A stretch of 64,000 nt of DNA, taken from NCBI GenBank assembly GCA_036652735.1, contig JAVVVI010000007.1, positions 1-64,000 on the forward strand, given 5' to 3'. Positions 16,978 to 25,727 of the stretch are shown one piece after another (positions within the stretch are counted from its first letter, which is position 1; the number at the start of each line of letters is the position of its first letter). A model generated the notes under the pieces. That model ran no database searches and had not been told where the DNA came from. It saw only the letters and a list, made by a program, of their open reading frames with translations. The position numbers and the translations under genes are program-made. Origin of the DNA: JAGOGN01 sp036652735 (lineage in GTDB: Bacteria; Bacillota; Clostridia; Lachnospirales; Lachnospiraceae).

Positions 16978-17907
16978 TTAACAGGCTGTCTTTTTTTTAC
17001 GGGAAGGCCAGGAAATCTGAGCCAGTAAAATGGCGGCAAACATAATGACACATCCAATAATTTCACGTGGAGATAATTCTTCATGGAGAACAATCCATCC
17101 AGCAAGAACGGAGACCACGGATTCCAGACTAAGAATGAGAGAAGAAACAGCAGGACTTAAATGTTTCTGCCCAATAATTTGGCAGGTGAATCCAACACCC
17201 GAAGAAAGAATTCCGGCATAGAGTATGGACCACCATGCGGGAAGAATCGCACTAATCTGAGGTTTCTCAATTAAAACCATGGGTATGGCACATAGAATGC
17301 CACAGATTGCAAATTGAATACAGGAAAGCATTACGCCATTTACTTTAGGGGAAAAATGGTCAATGACAAGAATATGTATGGCAAACAGGACGGAGCATAC
17401 AAGGACAAAAGCATCTCCTTTGGCAATGGAAAAACTTCCATTAATACACAGAAGGTAAAGTCCAATTACTGCAATGCCTACACTGACCCAGACATTTACA
17501 CCACATTTTTTCTTGAGAAACAGCCCCAATACAGGTACTAAAACGATATATAATGCCGTGATAAATCCGGTTTTTCCAACAGAAGTAAATTGAATACCAA
17601 TTTGTTGAAAAACACTGGCAAGAGTTAGGATCAAGCCACAAAGCAGACCGCCAATGAAAAGAGTCTTCCGGTTTGATTGTTTTTCAGAAGGAGATAATCC
17701 ACCTGCCGGATATTCTTTTGAATGTACAAACTTTTCATAAAAATAGGCCACAGGGAGTAAAAAGATACATCCCACCAGGGAACGGCAAAAGAGGTAAGTA
17801 AAGGGGCCAATATAGTCCATTCCCACACTTTGTGCTACGAAAGTACTGCCCCAAAGCACAGCAGCTAATAAAAGAAGAAGTCCTCCTCTAATTTGTTTTA
17901 ATTTCAT
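16978..17907 (-). CDS. EamA/DMT-family transporter
   Basis: A 309-residue membrane protein with about ten helices arranged as two EamA repeats. The first has the typical LLAAVLWGSTFVAQSVGMDYIGPFTYLFCRS-like pattern (residues about 11-42). The second ends in SLESVVSVLAGWIVLHEELSP. Members export amino acids, nucleotides or other metabolites, and the substrate here cannot be inferred. The gene stands alone, convergent with metNIQ and divergent from a MATE exporter. The C-terminus is basic (SRKKK). Confidence 0.88.
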   Translation of the reverse strand: MKLKQIRGGLLLLLAAVLWGSTFVAQSVGMDYIGPFTYLFCRSLVGCIFLLPVAYFYEKFVHSKEYPAGGLSPSEKQSNRKTLFIGGLLCGLILTLASVFQQIGIQFTSVGKTGFITALYIVLVPVLGLFLKKKCGVNVWVSVGIAVIGLYLLCINGSFSIAKGDAFVLVCSVLFAIHILVIDHFSPKVNGVMLSCIQFAICGILCAIPMVLIEKPQISAILPAWWSILYAGILSSGVGFTCQIIGQKHLSPAVSSLILSLESVVSVLAGWIVLHEELSPREIIGCVIMFAAILLAQISWPSRKKKTAC

Positions 17908-18046
17908 TTGTATATCCTCCGATTTATTCTAAAATATATGTTGTTTACATTTAACATTATACAAGAAAAACATGGATTGTGTAAAGGGAAATACTATGTT
18001 ACACTATGAATTAAGTGTTAACATTTTACGGTAAGAGGATGGGCAT

Positions 18047-19405
18047 ATGGATAAACAACAACAAAAATTTTTAGAAATGACACAAAAACCGGTAGAAAAA
18101 TTAGTTCCCAAATTAGCAGTACCAACAGTAATTAGTATGCTGATTACTACATTTTATAATATGGTGGATACCTTTTTTGTGGGGAAAATTAATACCAGTG
18201 CAGTAGGAGCAGTGGGGGTTGTATTTTCTTTTATGACAGTAATACAGGCAATTGGATTTTTCTTTGGCCATGGTTCTGGGAATTATATTTCTTTTATGTT
18301 GGGAAAACGAAGAGGAAAAGAAGCGGAAGAAATGGCAGCAGTGGGATTCTTTTTATCCATTGCCGCGGGCATGGTTATTATGATACTTGGACTTATTTTT
18401 CTTAAACCACTGGCATTATTCTTAGGATCTACAGAGACAATTCTACCTTATACGGAACAGTATTTAAGATATATCTTGATAGGGACCCCATATATGGCAG
18501 CATCTTTAGTCTTAAATAATCATTTACGCTTTCAGGGAAATGCTTTTTATGCAATGATTGGTATTACATCCGGTGCCGTTCTTAATATTGGGCTGGATCC
18601 ATTATTAATGTATGGATTTCATATGGGAATATCAGGAGCTGCGTTAGCAACGATTATTAGCCAGTTTGTTGGGTTCTGCCTGCTATTGGTGGGAACAACA
18701 AAAGGAGGAAATATTCGGATTCGGCTTCGTAATTTTAAACCAAGTAAATTGATTGCAGGAGAGATTCTAAAAGGAGGTACGCCGTCCTTAATGCGCCAGG
18801 CATTAACCGGAATCTCTACTATATTTCTCAATCGATATGCAGGGATTTATGGCGATGCTGCAATTGCAGCAATGTCAATCGTACAGAGAATTGTGAACTT
18901 TGCAAGTTCGGCATTGATCGGCCTAGGACAGGGATTTCAGCCGGTGTGTGGATTTAGTTATGGTGCTGGTTTATATGAACGAGTTAAAAAAGCATTTTGG
19001 TTCTGCATTAAAATGGGATTCATATTTTTAACCATTGTTACAATTATAGCACTATTGGCAGCGCCAAATTTAATTACCTTGTTCCGTGGGGGAGATGCAG
19101 ATGTGATTAAAATTGGAACCTTGGCTCTTCGAATGCAGGCACTGACCCTGCCGGCAACCGCTTGGGTTGTAATCAGCAATATGATGATGCAGAACATTGG
19201 AAAGGTATATCGGGCTTCCTTCTTAGCAGCTGCAAGGCAGGGATTATTTCTTGTGCCGGTTCTTATAATTTTTTCTCACTTTTTTGGATTGCTGGGAATT
19301 CAAATTGCCCAGCCGGTAGCAGACTTAATTACCCTTTCCTTTGCTATTGTGTTGCAGAAGCAAGAACTAAGGGAATTGGACATGCTTCATGAAAAGACAG
19401 CATAA
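18047..19405 (+). CDS. MATE-family efflux transporter
   Basis: A 452-residue protein with about 12 membrane helices in two MatE repeats. Repeat one carries LVPKLAVPTVISMLITTFYNMVDTFFVG-type residues (about 17-45). Repeat two shows GGTPSLMRQALTGI and SALIGLGQGFQPVCGFSYGA. Such proteins use ion gradients to expel cationic drugs or metabolites. AAGAGGATGGGCAT precedes the ATG. The gene is monocistronic by its surroundings, with a terminator that reaches into the 3' end of the convergent prs gene. The substrate is unknown. Confidence 0.9.
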   Translation: MDKQQQKFLEMTQKPVEKLVPKLAVPTVISMLITTFYNMVDTFFVGKINTSAVGAVGVVFSFMTVIQAIGFFFGHGSGNYISFMLGKRRGKEAEEMAAVGFFLSIAAGMVIMILGLIFLKPLALFLGSTETILPYTEQYLRYILIGTPYMAASLVLNNHLRFQGNAFYAMIGITSGAVLNIGLDPLLMYGFHMGISGAALATIISQFVGFCLLLVGTTKGGNIRIRLRNFKPSKLIAGEILKGGTPSLMRQALTGISTIFLNRYAGIYGDAAIAAMSIVQRIVNFASSALIGLGQGFQPVCGFSYGAGLYERVKKAFWFCIKMGFIFLTIVTIIALLAAPNLITLFRGGDADVIKIGTLALRMQALTLPATAWVVISNMMMQNIGKVYRASFLAAARQGLFLVPVLIIFSHFFGLLGIQIAQPVADLITLSFAIVLQKQELRELDMLHEKTA

Positions 19406-19417
19406 GATATCTTATAT

Positions 19418-19453
19418 GGAGGAACGGATGCTATGCATTTTGTTCCTCTTTAT
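19418..19453 (+). terminator. Likely terminator of the MATE gene
   Basis: GAGGAAC (19419-19425) and GTTCCTC (19442-19448) form a stem followed by TTTATATTT. It overlaps the 3' end of the convergent prs gene. Confidence 0.5.
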
Positions 19454-20612
19454 ATTTGTTTACAAGTGTTTGAATTCGTTCATAAGGATCAAGAAGATCA
19501 CTGATGGAAGCATCATGGTTCAGAGTATCAATAATATAGGCAATGTATTTGCTCATATCACAGTTAATATAGTACTCTCTTGCCAGAAGCTCTGGGATCT
19601 GGTAGGATAAATTCGTTGTAACAACTTTGTATATAATACCATCTGCTACGGCCTGATCAAATTTTTCCATTCCATTTGTAAAGAGTCCGAATGTGGCAAC
19701 AACAAAGATACGTTTTGCTTTTCTTTTTTTCAACTCACGAGCAACATCGATCATACTATCTCCGGAAGAAATCATATCATCCACAATCAGAACATCTTTT
19801 CCTTCTACACTGGAACCTAGGAATTCATGGGCAACAATTGGATTGCGTCCATCTATGATTTTACTGAAGTCTCTGCGTTTATAAAACATACCCATATCTA
19901 AGCCCAGAACATTGGCTATATAAATTGCACGACTGGTTCCGCCTTCGTCAGGACTTATAATCATCATATGTTCACTGTCAAAAGACAAATCTTTTACGTG
20001 CTTACAGATGCCTTTGATAAATTGATAGGAAGATCCTACCGTTTCAAAACCATGTAATGGTATGGAATTCTGTACACGAGGATCGTGTGCATCAAATGTA
20101 ATGATGTTATCAACGCCCATTGCAACCAGTTCCTGTAAAGCTATGGCACAGTCCAGTGATTCACGTCCTGTCCTTCGATGCTGGCGTCCTTCATAAAGAA
20201 ATGGAATAATAACGTTAATACGTCGTGCTTTTCCACCGACAGCGGCAATCACACGTTTTAAATCCTGATAATGGTCATCCGGAGACATATGATTTTCTTT
20301 GCCACACATCTTATAAGTCAGACTATGGTTCGTTACATCCACAATAATAAAGATGTCCATTCCACGGACAGATTCGCCAATGGTTGCTTTTGCTTCACCC
20401 GACCCAAAACGAGGGGTGGAGGCAGGAATCAGATAACTATCTCTTACATAGCCCTTAAAGGAAATATCATTCTCGTGTTCATGATTACGTGTGATTCTCC
20501 AACGCTTCAAGTACAGATCAAGCTTGTCACCAACTTCGGCGCAGCTTTTCATTGGAATGATTCCAAGTGAACCTACAGGAATCGTCTCTAAGTTCCTTTC
20601 ATCGTGTTGCAT
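19431..20612 (-). CDS. prs: Ribose-phosphate pyrophosphokinase, long divergent form
   Basis: A 393-residue cytosolic enzyme making PRPP from ribose-5-phosphate and ATP for nucleotide, His and Trp synthesis. It has the two phosphoribosyltransferase-like halves of PRPP synthetases. ATP-side features are YEGRQHRRTGRESLDCA (flexible loop) and ITFDAHDPRV. The C-terminal half has MIISPDEGG and the PRPP loop VLIVDDMISSGDSM. Typical enzymes are about 315 residues with a DMIDTAGT-type loop. Here the chain has extra N-terminal residues and the loop reads DMISSGDS. TTAGGAGGAACT precedes the ATG on the minus strand. It lies apart from the spoVG-pth-mfd cluster with which prs is linked in Bacillus. Confidence 0.85.
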   Translation of the reverse strand: MQHDERNLETIPVGSLGIIPMKSCAEVGDKLDLYLKRWRITRNHEHENDISFKGYVRDSYLIPASTPRFGSGEAKATIGESVRGMDIFIIVDVTNHSLTYKMCGKENHMSPDDHYQDLKRVIAAVGGKARRINVIIPFLYEGRQHRRTGRESLDCAIALQELVAMGVDNIITFDAHDPRVQNSIPLHGFETVGSSYQFIKGICKHVKDLSFDSEHMMIISPDEGGTSRAIYIANVLGLDMGMFYKRRDFSKIIDGRNPIVAHEFLGSSVEGKDVLIVDDMISSGDSMIDVARELKKRKAKRIFVVATFGLFTNGMEKFDQAVADGIIYKVVTTNLSYQIPELLAREYYINCDMSKYIAYIIDTLNHDASISDLLDPYERIQTLVNKYKEEQNA

Positions 20613-20734
20613 AATTGCAGTTCCTCCTAATATATAATCATTTATTCATGCAATAGAAAGATAAGTAAGTATTCTCTCTATCATCATTGTAATATAAACC
20701 AAGGGAAATATCTATAGGGATTCGCAGTATTGTA

Positions 20735-21721
20735 TTACATCTGCTGAAGTTTTTTCTTAATGCGAATATCATCACCTACAAGTTTAATCATAGAATAGTT
20801 GCTGGAAATTCGGGAAGAGGTTCGCTCGGAATACAATTCCTGAATTTGGTTTAGGTTAAGATTTGTGGAAATAATCGTTGATTTTCGACGTAGAATTCGT
20901 TCATTCAAACACAAAAATAACTGGGAAGTCGTGAATGAATTGCTTAATTCCGTTCCCAGATCATCAATAATTAATAAATCACAGTTAAATATATTCTGAT
21001 ATTCTGTATCGGAAAAATTGTTTTTCTGATACATATTTCTGCGAAATACATCAAATAGATTAAAGGCAGTAAAATAAATAACAGAATAACACTGGTCTAA
21101 AAGTTCTTTGGCAATGCAGTTGGTTAAAAAGGTTTTTCCAACACCGGTATCACCATATAAGAATAAATTGTTAAAAGAATTCTTGAAATCACCAACAAAT
21201 TGCTGACATTCAGCAACCGCCTGTAGAGCTGTTTCATAAGAAGAAAGGCCGGTAGCATCATTGAAATCATCTTTAGGATAATATTCAAAGGAAAAGCGAT
21301 TGAAGTTTTCCTGTTCAAGAATCTCCTGTAGATTAGACTGGGTAAAGACTAAATCAATTGCAGCCTGACGAAAACAATGGCATTTTTTCCCATTCACATA
21401 GCCGGTATCCTGACAGTCCGGACAGAGATAAGGGGTGGACAGGTAATTGGAAGGATAGCCAAAACGCTCTAAAAGAGCTGCTTTTTCGGCACCTAGCTGA
21501 GAAATCTGCCCATGAAGAACACGAAGGGCAGAAGCATCACCGTCCAGCAATTTTTTAGCCTGAGACACAGAAAGAGAAGAAATTGTCAACTCCAATTCCT
21601 GAATCTTGGGCACCTTTGTATAAACTTCTTTTTGACGTTCCTCCAGAATATGTTGATTGGAAAGCTGACGTTTATTATAAGCACGCACAATGGTGTCATA
21701 TTGCGTATTATTTAAGGCCAT
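20735..21721 (-). CDS. DnaC/DnaI-like replicative helicase loader ATPase
   Basis: A 328-residue AAA+ protein. The N-terminal part (about residues 1-100) is helical with a Cys cluster (CPDCQDTGYVNGKKCHC) resembling the zinc-binding N-domain of DnaI/DnaC-type loaders. The ATPase part has Walker A LYGDTGVGKTFL, Walker B LLIIDDLGTE, sensor I IISTNLN and an Arg-rich SERTSSRI (arginine finger region). It most likely loads the replicative helicase at origins or restarted forks. It is co-transcribed with the upstream DnaD-domain gene, sharing one base (TAATG). Confidence 0.88.
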   Translation of the reverse strand: MALNNTQYDTIVRAYNKRQLSNQHILEERQKEVYTKVPKIQELELTISSLSVSQAKKLLDGDASALRVLHGQISQLGAEKAALLERFGYPSNYLSTPYLCPDCQDTGYVNGKKCHCFRQAAIDLVFTQSNLQEILEQENFNRFSFEYYPKDDFNDATGLSSYETALQAVAECQQFVGDFKNSFNNLFLYGDTGVGKTFLTNCIAKELLDQCYSVIYFTAFNLFDVFRRNMYQKNNFSDTEYQNIFNCDLLIIDDLGTELSNSFTTSQLFLCLNERILRRKSTIISTNLNLNQIQELYSERTSSRISSNYSMIKLVGDDIRIKKKLQQM

Positions 21722-22863
21722 TATTGCACCTCCTGATTTTTGGGACGATTTAAAAGTTGTTTTTCCAGTTGTTCATAATTATAAGAACGTTGAGAAAAAT
21801 TAGTAAATTTATTATCTGTGCTCGTCCTCTTTTTCTGAGAATAGGTGGTCTTATTCTTTTGATAAGACTGATCCAGCTTTGCAACGTCCTCCAGGTGCTT
21901 TACAGAGGATTTATGCCAGTTATTCAGTATACGGTCCGTGTATTCAAAGCTTGGCTGGTGAATGGCTGTAATCGTTCGACCGCAGGCTTCTGTAATGATA
22001 TCAAGAGTAAATCCGTATTCCTGTGTCCATTTATCAATCATAGAAGTTTCTAATTCAACCAGATTCCGTCCTTTAATTCCAAGTGCCTTCATAACACCAT
22101 AATTTGCCTGACTATGTAAGGTAGCATTTTTCTTGGCCTGCTCTACAGAACGAATATCTACGTCGGCCCAGGACATGGCAATTTTATCCATGTAACGCAG
22201 GCTGGTATGGTTACGGGTAACACAGTATTCAATCAGGTATTCGATTAAATCAGCTGAAAAATGCAGGCTGTCATACCAAAAAAGAATGGTGTTAATATCG
22301 GTAGAATTCAGGGTACGCTTTAAATAATGTTCGGTTATAAATATTAATTCCTGAACATCTTCCTTTTGGGAGAAGTTCTTAATATCATCCTGGGAATATT
22401 CAGGCTTTAAAATAGGATTCAAGTCCTGCTTTTTCGGGGATGGATCTACAGGCATTACTTCAATGGGTGCAATAACCGAAGCTGCCTTAGGAATTGGAAC
22501 CACAGCAGCATCACCCGGGGGAAGAGTCACAGTCCCTGAAGGGGTGGGCGAATTGCTCTTTTGAGATACGACCTCTAGGAGCTGGATGCCACAAAGGTGC
22601 TTCTGTTCATTATATTCCAGCTTAATAAGTTTCATTTTTTCCCAGAAGGAAAGTGCTCGTACAATATCTTTTTCTGTATGATCAAACCGGTCAGCAATGG
22701 CAGAAACCGAACAGGAATCAGTGTTGGAATTCATGCATCGAAGAAGGTAGAGGTATACTTTTACAAACTCACCATTTGCGGCAGGCATGTATTCATCCAT
22801 AAAAATATTAGAAATGCATGTGGCAGAGGGTGTCTCATTACAATGCAGTGTGATGTTCTCCAT
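21721..22863 (-). CDS. DnaD-domain replication initiation protein
   Basis: A 380-residue protein with a winged-helix-like N-terminus (about residues 25-85; ADRFDHTEKDIVRALSFWEK), a Pro/Ser-rich linker, and two DnaD/DnaB2 helical modules. The second module includes VMKALGIKGRNLVELETSMI and YTDRILNNWHK, with a basic Gln/Lys/Ser tail. Such proteins (DnaD and DnaB of Firmicutes) remodel DNA and recruit the DnaI-type loader, whose gene follows directly. Upstream lies a TGC-TATAAT extended -10 promoter (22916-22924) and an array of DnaA-box-like 9-mers, suggesting control by DnaA. Confidence 0.88.
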   Translation of the reverse strand: MENITLHCNETPSATCISNIFMDEYMPAANGEFVKVYLYLLRCMNSNTDSCSVSAIADRFDHTEKDIVRALSFWEKMKLIKLEYNEQKHLCGIQLLEVVSQKSNSPTPSGTVTLPPGDAAVVPIPKAASVIAPIEVMPVDPSPKKQDLNPILKPEYSQDDIKNFSQKEDVQELIFITEHYLKRTLNSTDINTILFWYDSLHFSADLIEYLIEYCVTRNHTSLRYMDKIAMSWADVDIRSVEQAKKNATLHSQANYGVMKALGIKGRNLVELETSMIDKWTQEYGFTLDIITEACGRTITAIHQPSFEYTDRILNNWHKSSVKHLEDVAKLDQSYQKNKTTYSQKKRTSTDNKFTNFSQRSYNYEQLEKQLLNRPKNQEVQ

Positions 22864-22915
22864 TATTTCGCTTCCTTTCCAAAATGTAAGGCGGATATCG
22901 CCAACTCGTTTTCAC

Positions 22916-22924
22916 ATTATAGCA
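22916..22924 (-). promoter_or_regulatory. Extended -10 promoter of the dnaD-dnaC-like operon
   Basis: On the minus strand the sequence is TGCTATAAT, a perfect extended -10 element (TGnTATAAT), about 55 bases ahead of the DnaD-domain gene. No good -35 lies at the normal distance, which extended -10 promoters do not need. Confidence 0.6.
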
Positions 22925-22981
22925 TACAAGTTTTGAAAAAAAAAGTACAATAAATCCTTAAAAGTGCCGAAAACACTGGAT

Positions 22982-23017
22982 TTTGGAAATTGTGGAAACC
23001 GTGGATATTGTGGACAA
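22982..23017 (-). promoter_or_regulatory. Array of four head-to-tail DnaA-box-like 9-mers
   Basis: Four consecutive 9-base units read TTTGGAAAT, TGTGGAAAC, CGTGGATAT and TGTGGACAA on the plus strand. The last differs from the reverse-complemented DnaA box TGTGGATAA by one base, and the others by two or more. The exact 9-base period with no spacer suggests cooperative DnaA binding. It lies between the dnaD promoter and murC. Confidence 0.5.
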
Positions 23018-23117
23018 ATTATATTTATTTGTTGGAAAGCAAGGTGAAATGATGGTTATTTGCACATTTAGAAAAAGATAAATATCCACGAAGAAAATGA
23101 AATTCAGGGCACAATTT

Positions 23118-23135
23118 TGTGGATAATGTGGATAA
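23118..23135 (-). promoter_or_regulatory. Two perfect tandem DnaA boxes
   Basis: TGTGGATAA at 23118-23126 is followed immediately by TGTGGATAA at 23127-23135. Both are exact consensus DnaA boxes (TTATCCACA on the minus strand). They lie just after the murC stop in an A/T-rich intergenic region. A weaker box of opposite orientation (ATATCCACG) is at 23082-23090. Confidence 0.7.
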
Positions 23136-23146
23136 CTTTTCTGACA

Positions 23147-24535
23147 TTAGTCAAGAGGGAGCTTTAACAGGTCTTCCCCTACTTTTAGGATATCTCCGGC
23201 ACCCATAGTTATCAACAGGTCACCGTTCACACATTTTTTTAATAAAAAGTTTTCGATTTCTTCAAAAGAAGGAAAATAATAGGCATCAACCCCAGCAGCA
23301 ACAAGAGAATCCTTCAAATCTTCGGAGCTGATGTGAAGAGTATTTTTTTCCCGGGCAGCAAAAATATCTGCGAGTATAACGGTATCCGCAATCGCAAGAG
23401 CATCTACAAAGGAGGGAAGCAAAGCTTTGGTTCGTGTGTAGGTATGAGGCTGAAAAACAGCAATCAGATGCTTGTGTGTGACAGTCTTTGCGGCCTGTAA
23501 GGTAACACGAATCTCTGTGGGATGATGTGCATAGTCATCAATAACTGTGACACCCTGAAAAGACCCTTTTTTTTCAAAACGGCGTTTGGTTCCGGTATAT
23601 TCAGTCAGTGCTTTTTGCACGTCAGGCAGTTTTATCCCCATAGACAAAGTGGTTGCAATAGCGGCAAGGGAATTGGATATATTGTATATTCCGGGTACAG
23701 AGAGTGTGATTGTGGTAAGGAACTTCTTATGGCAATAAAGGGAATAAGTACCATATCCATTTTGGTCATAGGAGATATCTTTTGCATAATAATCGCAGGA
23801 ATCATCCATTCCATAGGTAAGAATATGAGCGGTAATACCGGAGACAATCTCTTCACAGGAAGGAATTTCTTTATTAATAATTAAATATCCGTCCTTTTGG
23901 GTATTGCCGGCATAGTGGTGAAAAGAATCGCGTATTGCCTGAATATCTTTAAAAAAATCCAGGTGGTCTTCTTCTATATTAAGTATTACACAATAGCGAG
24001 GATAGAAGTGAAAAAAACTGTTGGTATATTCGCAGGCCTCTGCTACAAACACATCGGAATTACCAATTCGGGTATTACCACCAATAGCATTTAAAATACC
24101 GCCAACGGAAATTGTAGGATCGGTATCAGCAGTTATTAATATTTGAGAAATCATGGAGGTGGTAGAAGTCTTTCCATGGGTTCCGGATACACCAACGGAG
24201 TGGTTATAATTGTCCATAATTTGTCCTAGAAGCTGGGCCCTTGACAGAATAGGCAGCTTTAGTTGTCTTGCCTTCATTAATTCTGGGTTATCTTCATGGA
24301 CCGCTGCGGTATAAACAATTAAATCAATATCGGAACGAATATTTTCTTCACGTTGACCATAATTAATTAGGACACCCTGGGAGGATAATTTCTGAGTTAG
24401 CTGGGATTCTTTTCGGTCAGAACCGGATATAATAAAATTTTCCTGTAGCAATATTTCAGCCAAACCACTCATACTGATACCACCAATACCAATAAAATAA
24501 ATGTGGATGGGTTTGTTAAATTCGAGTTTATACAT
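23147..24535 (-). CDS. murC: UDP-N-acetylmuramate--L-alanine ligase
   Basis: A 462-residue cytosolic ligase adding L-Ala to UDP-MurNAc, the first peptide step of peptidoglycan synthesis. The N-terminal UDP-binding glycine motif is IGIGGISMSGLAEIL (about residues 16-30). The central ATPase loop is GVSGTHGKTSTTSMI (about 112-126). EACEY and NIEEDHLDFF follow, and the C-terminal domain shows DDYAHHPTEI and FQPHTYTRT. All are MurC hallmarks. The length is normal. It is not in a division-cell-wall cluster here. It precedes the DnaA-box region and the dnaD operon on the same strand. Confidence 0.96.
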   Translation of the reverse strand: MYKLEFNKPIHIYFIGIGGISMSGLAEILLQENFIISGSDRKESQLTQKLSSQGVLINYGQREENIRSDIDLIVYTAAVHEDNPELMKARQLKLPILSRAQLLGQIMDNYNHSVGVSGTHGKTSTTSMISQILITADTDPTISVGGILNAIGGNTRIGNSDVFVAEACEYTNSFFHFYPRYCVILNIEEDHLDFFKDIQAIRDSFHHYAGNTQKDGYLIINKEIPSCEEIVSGITAHILTYGMDDSCDYYAKDISYDQNGYGTYSLYCHKKFLTTITLSVPGIYNISNSLAAIATTLSMGIKLPDVQKALTEYTGTKRRFEKKGSFQGVTVIDDYAHHPTEIRVTLQAAKTVTHKHLIAVFQPHTYTRTKALLPSFVDALAIADTVILADIFAAREKNTLHISSEDLKDSLVAAGVDAYYFPSFEEIENFLLKKCVNGDLLITMGAGDILKVGEDLLKLPLD

Positions 24536-24757
24536 GTATTTTTACCTTGCCATTTCATCGTTTTCTTCTATTATACCCAACTCACACAATTTTGCAATGC
24601 CGGTAGAAAAAATTGTGTTAGGACAACCGCATTTTTTATATAAATCTATATACGGATGAAAGGTCGTGTGATATAATACAACGGTAAAGTATTTTTGGGA
24701 TAAACAGATACTGGAAGTGTGATTATATCATTTGACTTATGAAAGGGGCAGATCATC

Positions 24758-25033
24758 ATGCAGATTACAGACGTGAGAGTCAGGAAAGTTGAAAAAGAAG
24801 GAAAAATGAAAGCGGTAGTATCAATTACAATTGATGATGAGTTTGTGGTTCATGACATTAAGGTAATTGAAGGGGACAAGGGACTTTTTATTGCAATGCC
24901 AAGCAGGAAGGCAACGGATGGAGAATATCGTGATATTGCACATCCAATTAATTCTTCCACTCGAGAGAAAATTCAGAAAATTATTTTAGAGAGATATGAA
25001 CAGGAAACAGCAATGACCCGGGAGACCGAATAA
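24758..25033 (+). CDS. spoVG: SpoVG family RNA/DNA-binding regulator
   Basis: A 91-residue protein with the SpoVG fold, beginning [15 protein letters not shown] and including [26 protein letters not shown] and [12 protein letters not shown]. SpoVG affects asymmetric septation, capsule and virulence gene expression in Firmicutes. AAAGGGGCAG lies ahead of the ATG. A TATAAT at 24672-24677 may be its -10 element, with only a weak -35. It is followed by a strong terminator and then pth and mfd, a neighbourhood also known in Bacillus. Confidence 0.95.
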   Translation: MQITDVRVRKVEKEGKMKAVVSITIDDEFVVHDIKVIEGDKGLFIAMPSRKATDGEYRDIAHPINSSTREKIQKIILERYEQETAMTRETE

Positions 25034-25046
25034 AAAGAGTCCAGTG

Positions 25047-25087
25047 AAAGACACCTGAATAACGCAATGTAATTCAGGTGTCTTTTC
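25047..25087 (+). terminator. Intrinsic terminator after spoVG
   Basis: AAAGACACCTGAAT (25047-25060) pairs perfectly with ATTCAGGTGTCTTT (25072-25085), with an 11-base loop and a T-rich tail. Confidence 0.9.
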
Positions 25088-25151
25088 TTGCTTTATAGGA
25101 AAAAATCGGGTAAAATAAAAAAGGAAAACTTGGATAAAGGAGTAAAATGGA

Positions 25152-25718
25152 ATGTTATTAATAGCAGGACTTGGAAATCCAACAAAAACATACGAAAAAA
25201 CCCGTCATAATGTAGGATTTGATACCATTGACCTTTTATCAGAAACCTATAAAATACCCATCAAAGAAAAAAAGTTCAAAGGACTGATTGGAACAGGGAT
25301 GGTAGGCGGCGAAAAGGTTATCTTACTTAAACCCCAGACCTATATGAATCTCAGCGGTGAGAGCGTGCAGGCTGCAATGCATTATTACAACATAGAACCG
25401 GTTGATTTAATTGTTATTTTTGATGATATTTCCTTGGAAGAGGGGCAGATTCGAATTCGAAAAAAAGGAAGTGCCGGGGGACATAATGGAATTAAGAGTA
25501 TCATATCCTGCATTGGGACACAGGAGTTTCAGCGGGTAAAAATCGGGGTTGGAAATAAGCCGGAAGGCTGGGATCTGGCCGATTTTGTGTTATCCAGATT
25601 TGGAAAAAAAGAGCGGGAAGAAGTGGAGCAGGCCATGGAAAATGCATGCAGTGCAATAGAGATCATGGCAGAAGGTCAGACGGACAAGGCAATGAACCTT
25701 TATAATGCAAAAAAGTAA
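25152..25718 (+). CDS. pth: Peptidyl-tRNA hydrolase
   Basis: A 188-residue enzyme releasing tRNA from stalled peptidyl-tRNAs. Pth hallmarks are GLGNPTKTYEKTRHNVGFDTID near the N-terminus (with the catalytic His in TRHNVG), KPQTYMNLSGESV, FDDISLEEGQIRIRKKGSAGGHNG-like residues in the middle, and RVKIGVGNKPEG. AAAGGAG at 25136-25142 fits the ATG at 25152; an overlapping out-of-frame ATG at 25147 is ignored. It is 9 bases ahead of mfd, so the two are probably co-transcribed as in Bacillus. Confidence 0.96.
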   Translation: MLLIAGLGNPTKTYEKTRHNVGFDTIDLLSETYKIPIKEKKFKGLIGTGMVGGEKVILLKPQTYMNLSGESVQAAMHYYNIEPVDLIVIFDDISLEEGQIRIRKKGSAGGHNGIKSIISCIGTQEFQRVKIGVGNKPEGWDLADFVLSRFGKKEREEVEQAMENACSAIEIMAEGQTDKAMNLYNAKK

Positions 25719-25727
25719 GGAGTCAGA

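Noticed and set aside
22864..23146. Chromosomal replication origin
   Set aside because: DnaA boxes and an A/T-rich stretch are present, but neither dnaA nor dnaN is in the window and there is no clear strand switch of gene orientation centred here. A DnaA titration or regulatory site is the more careful reading.
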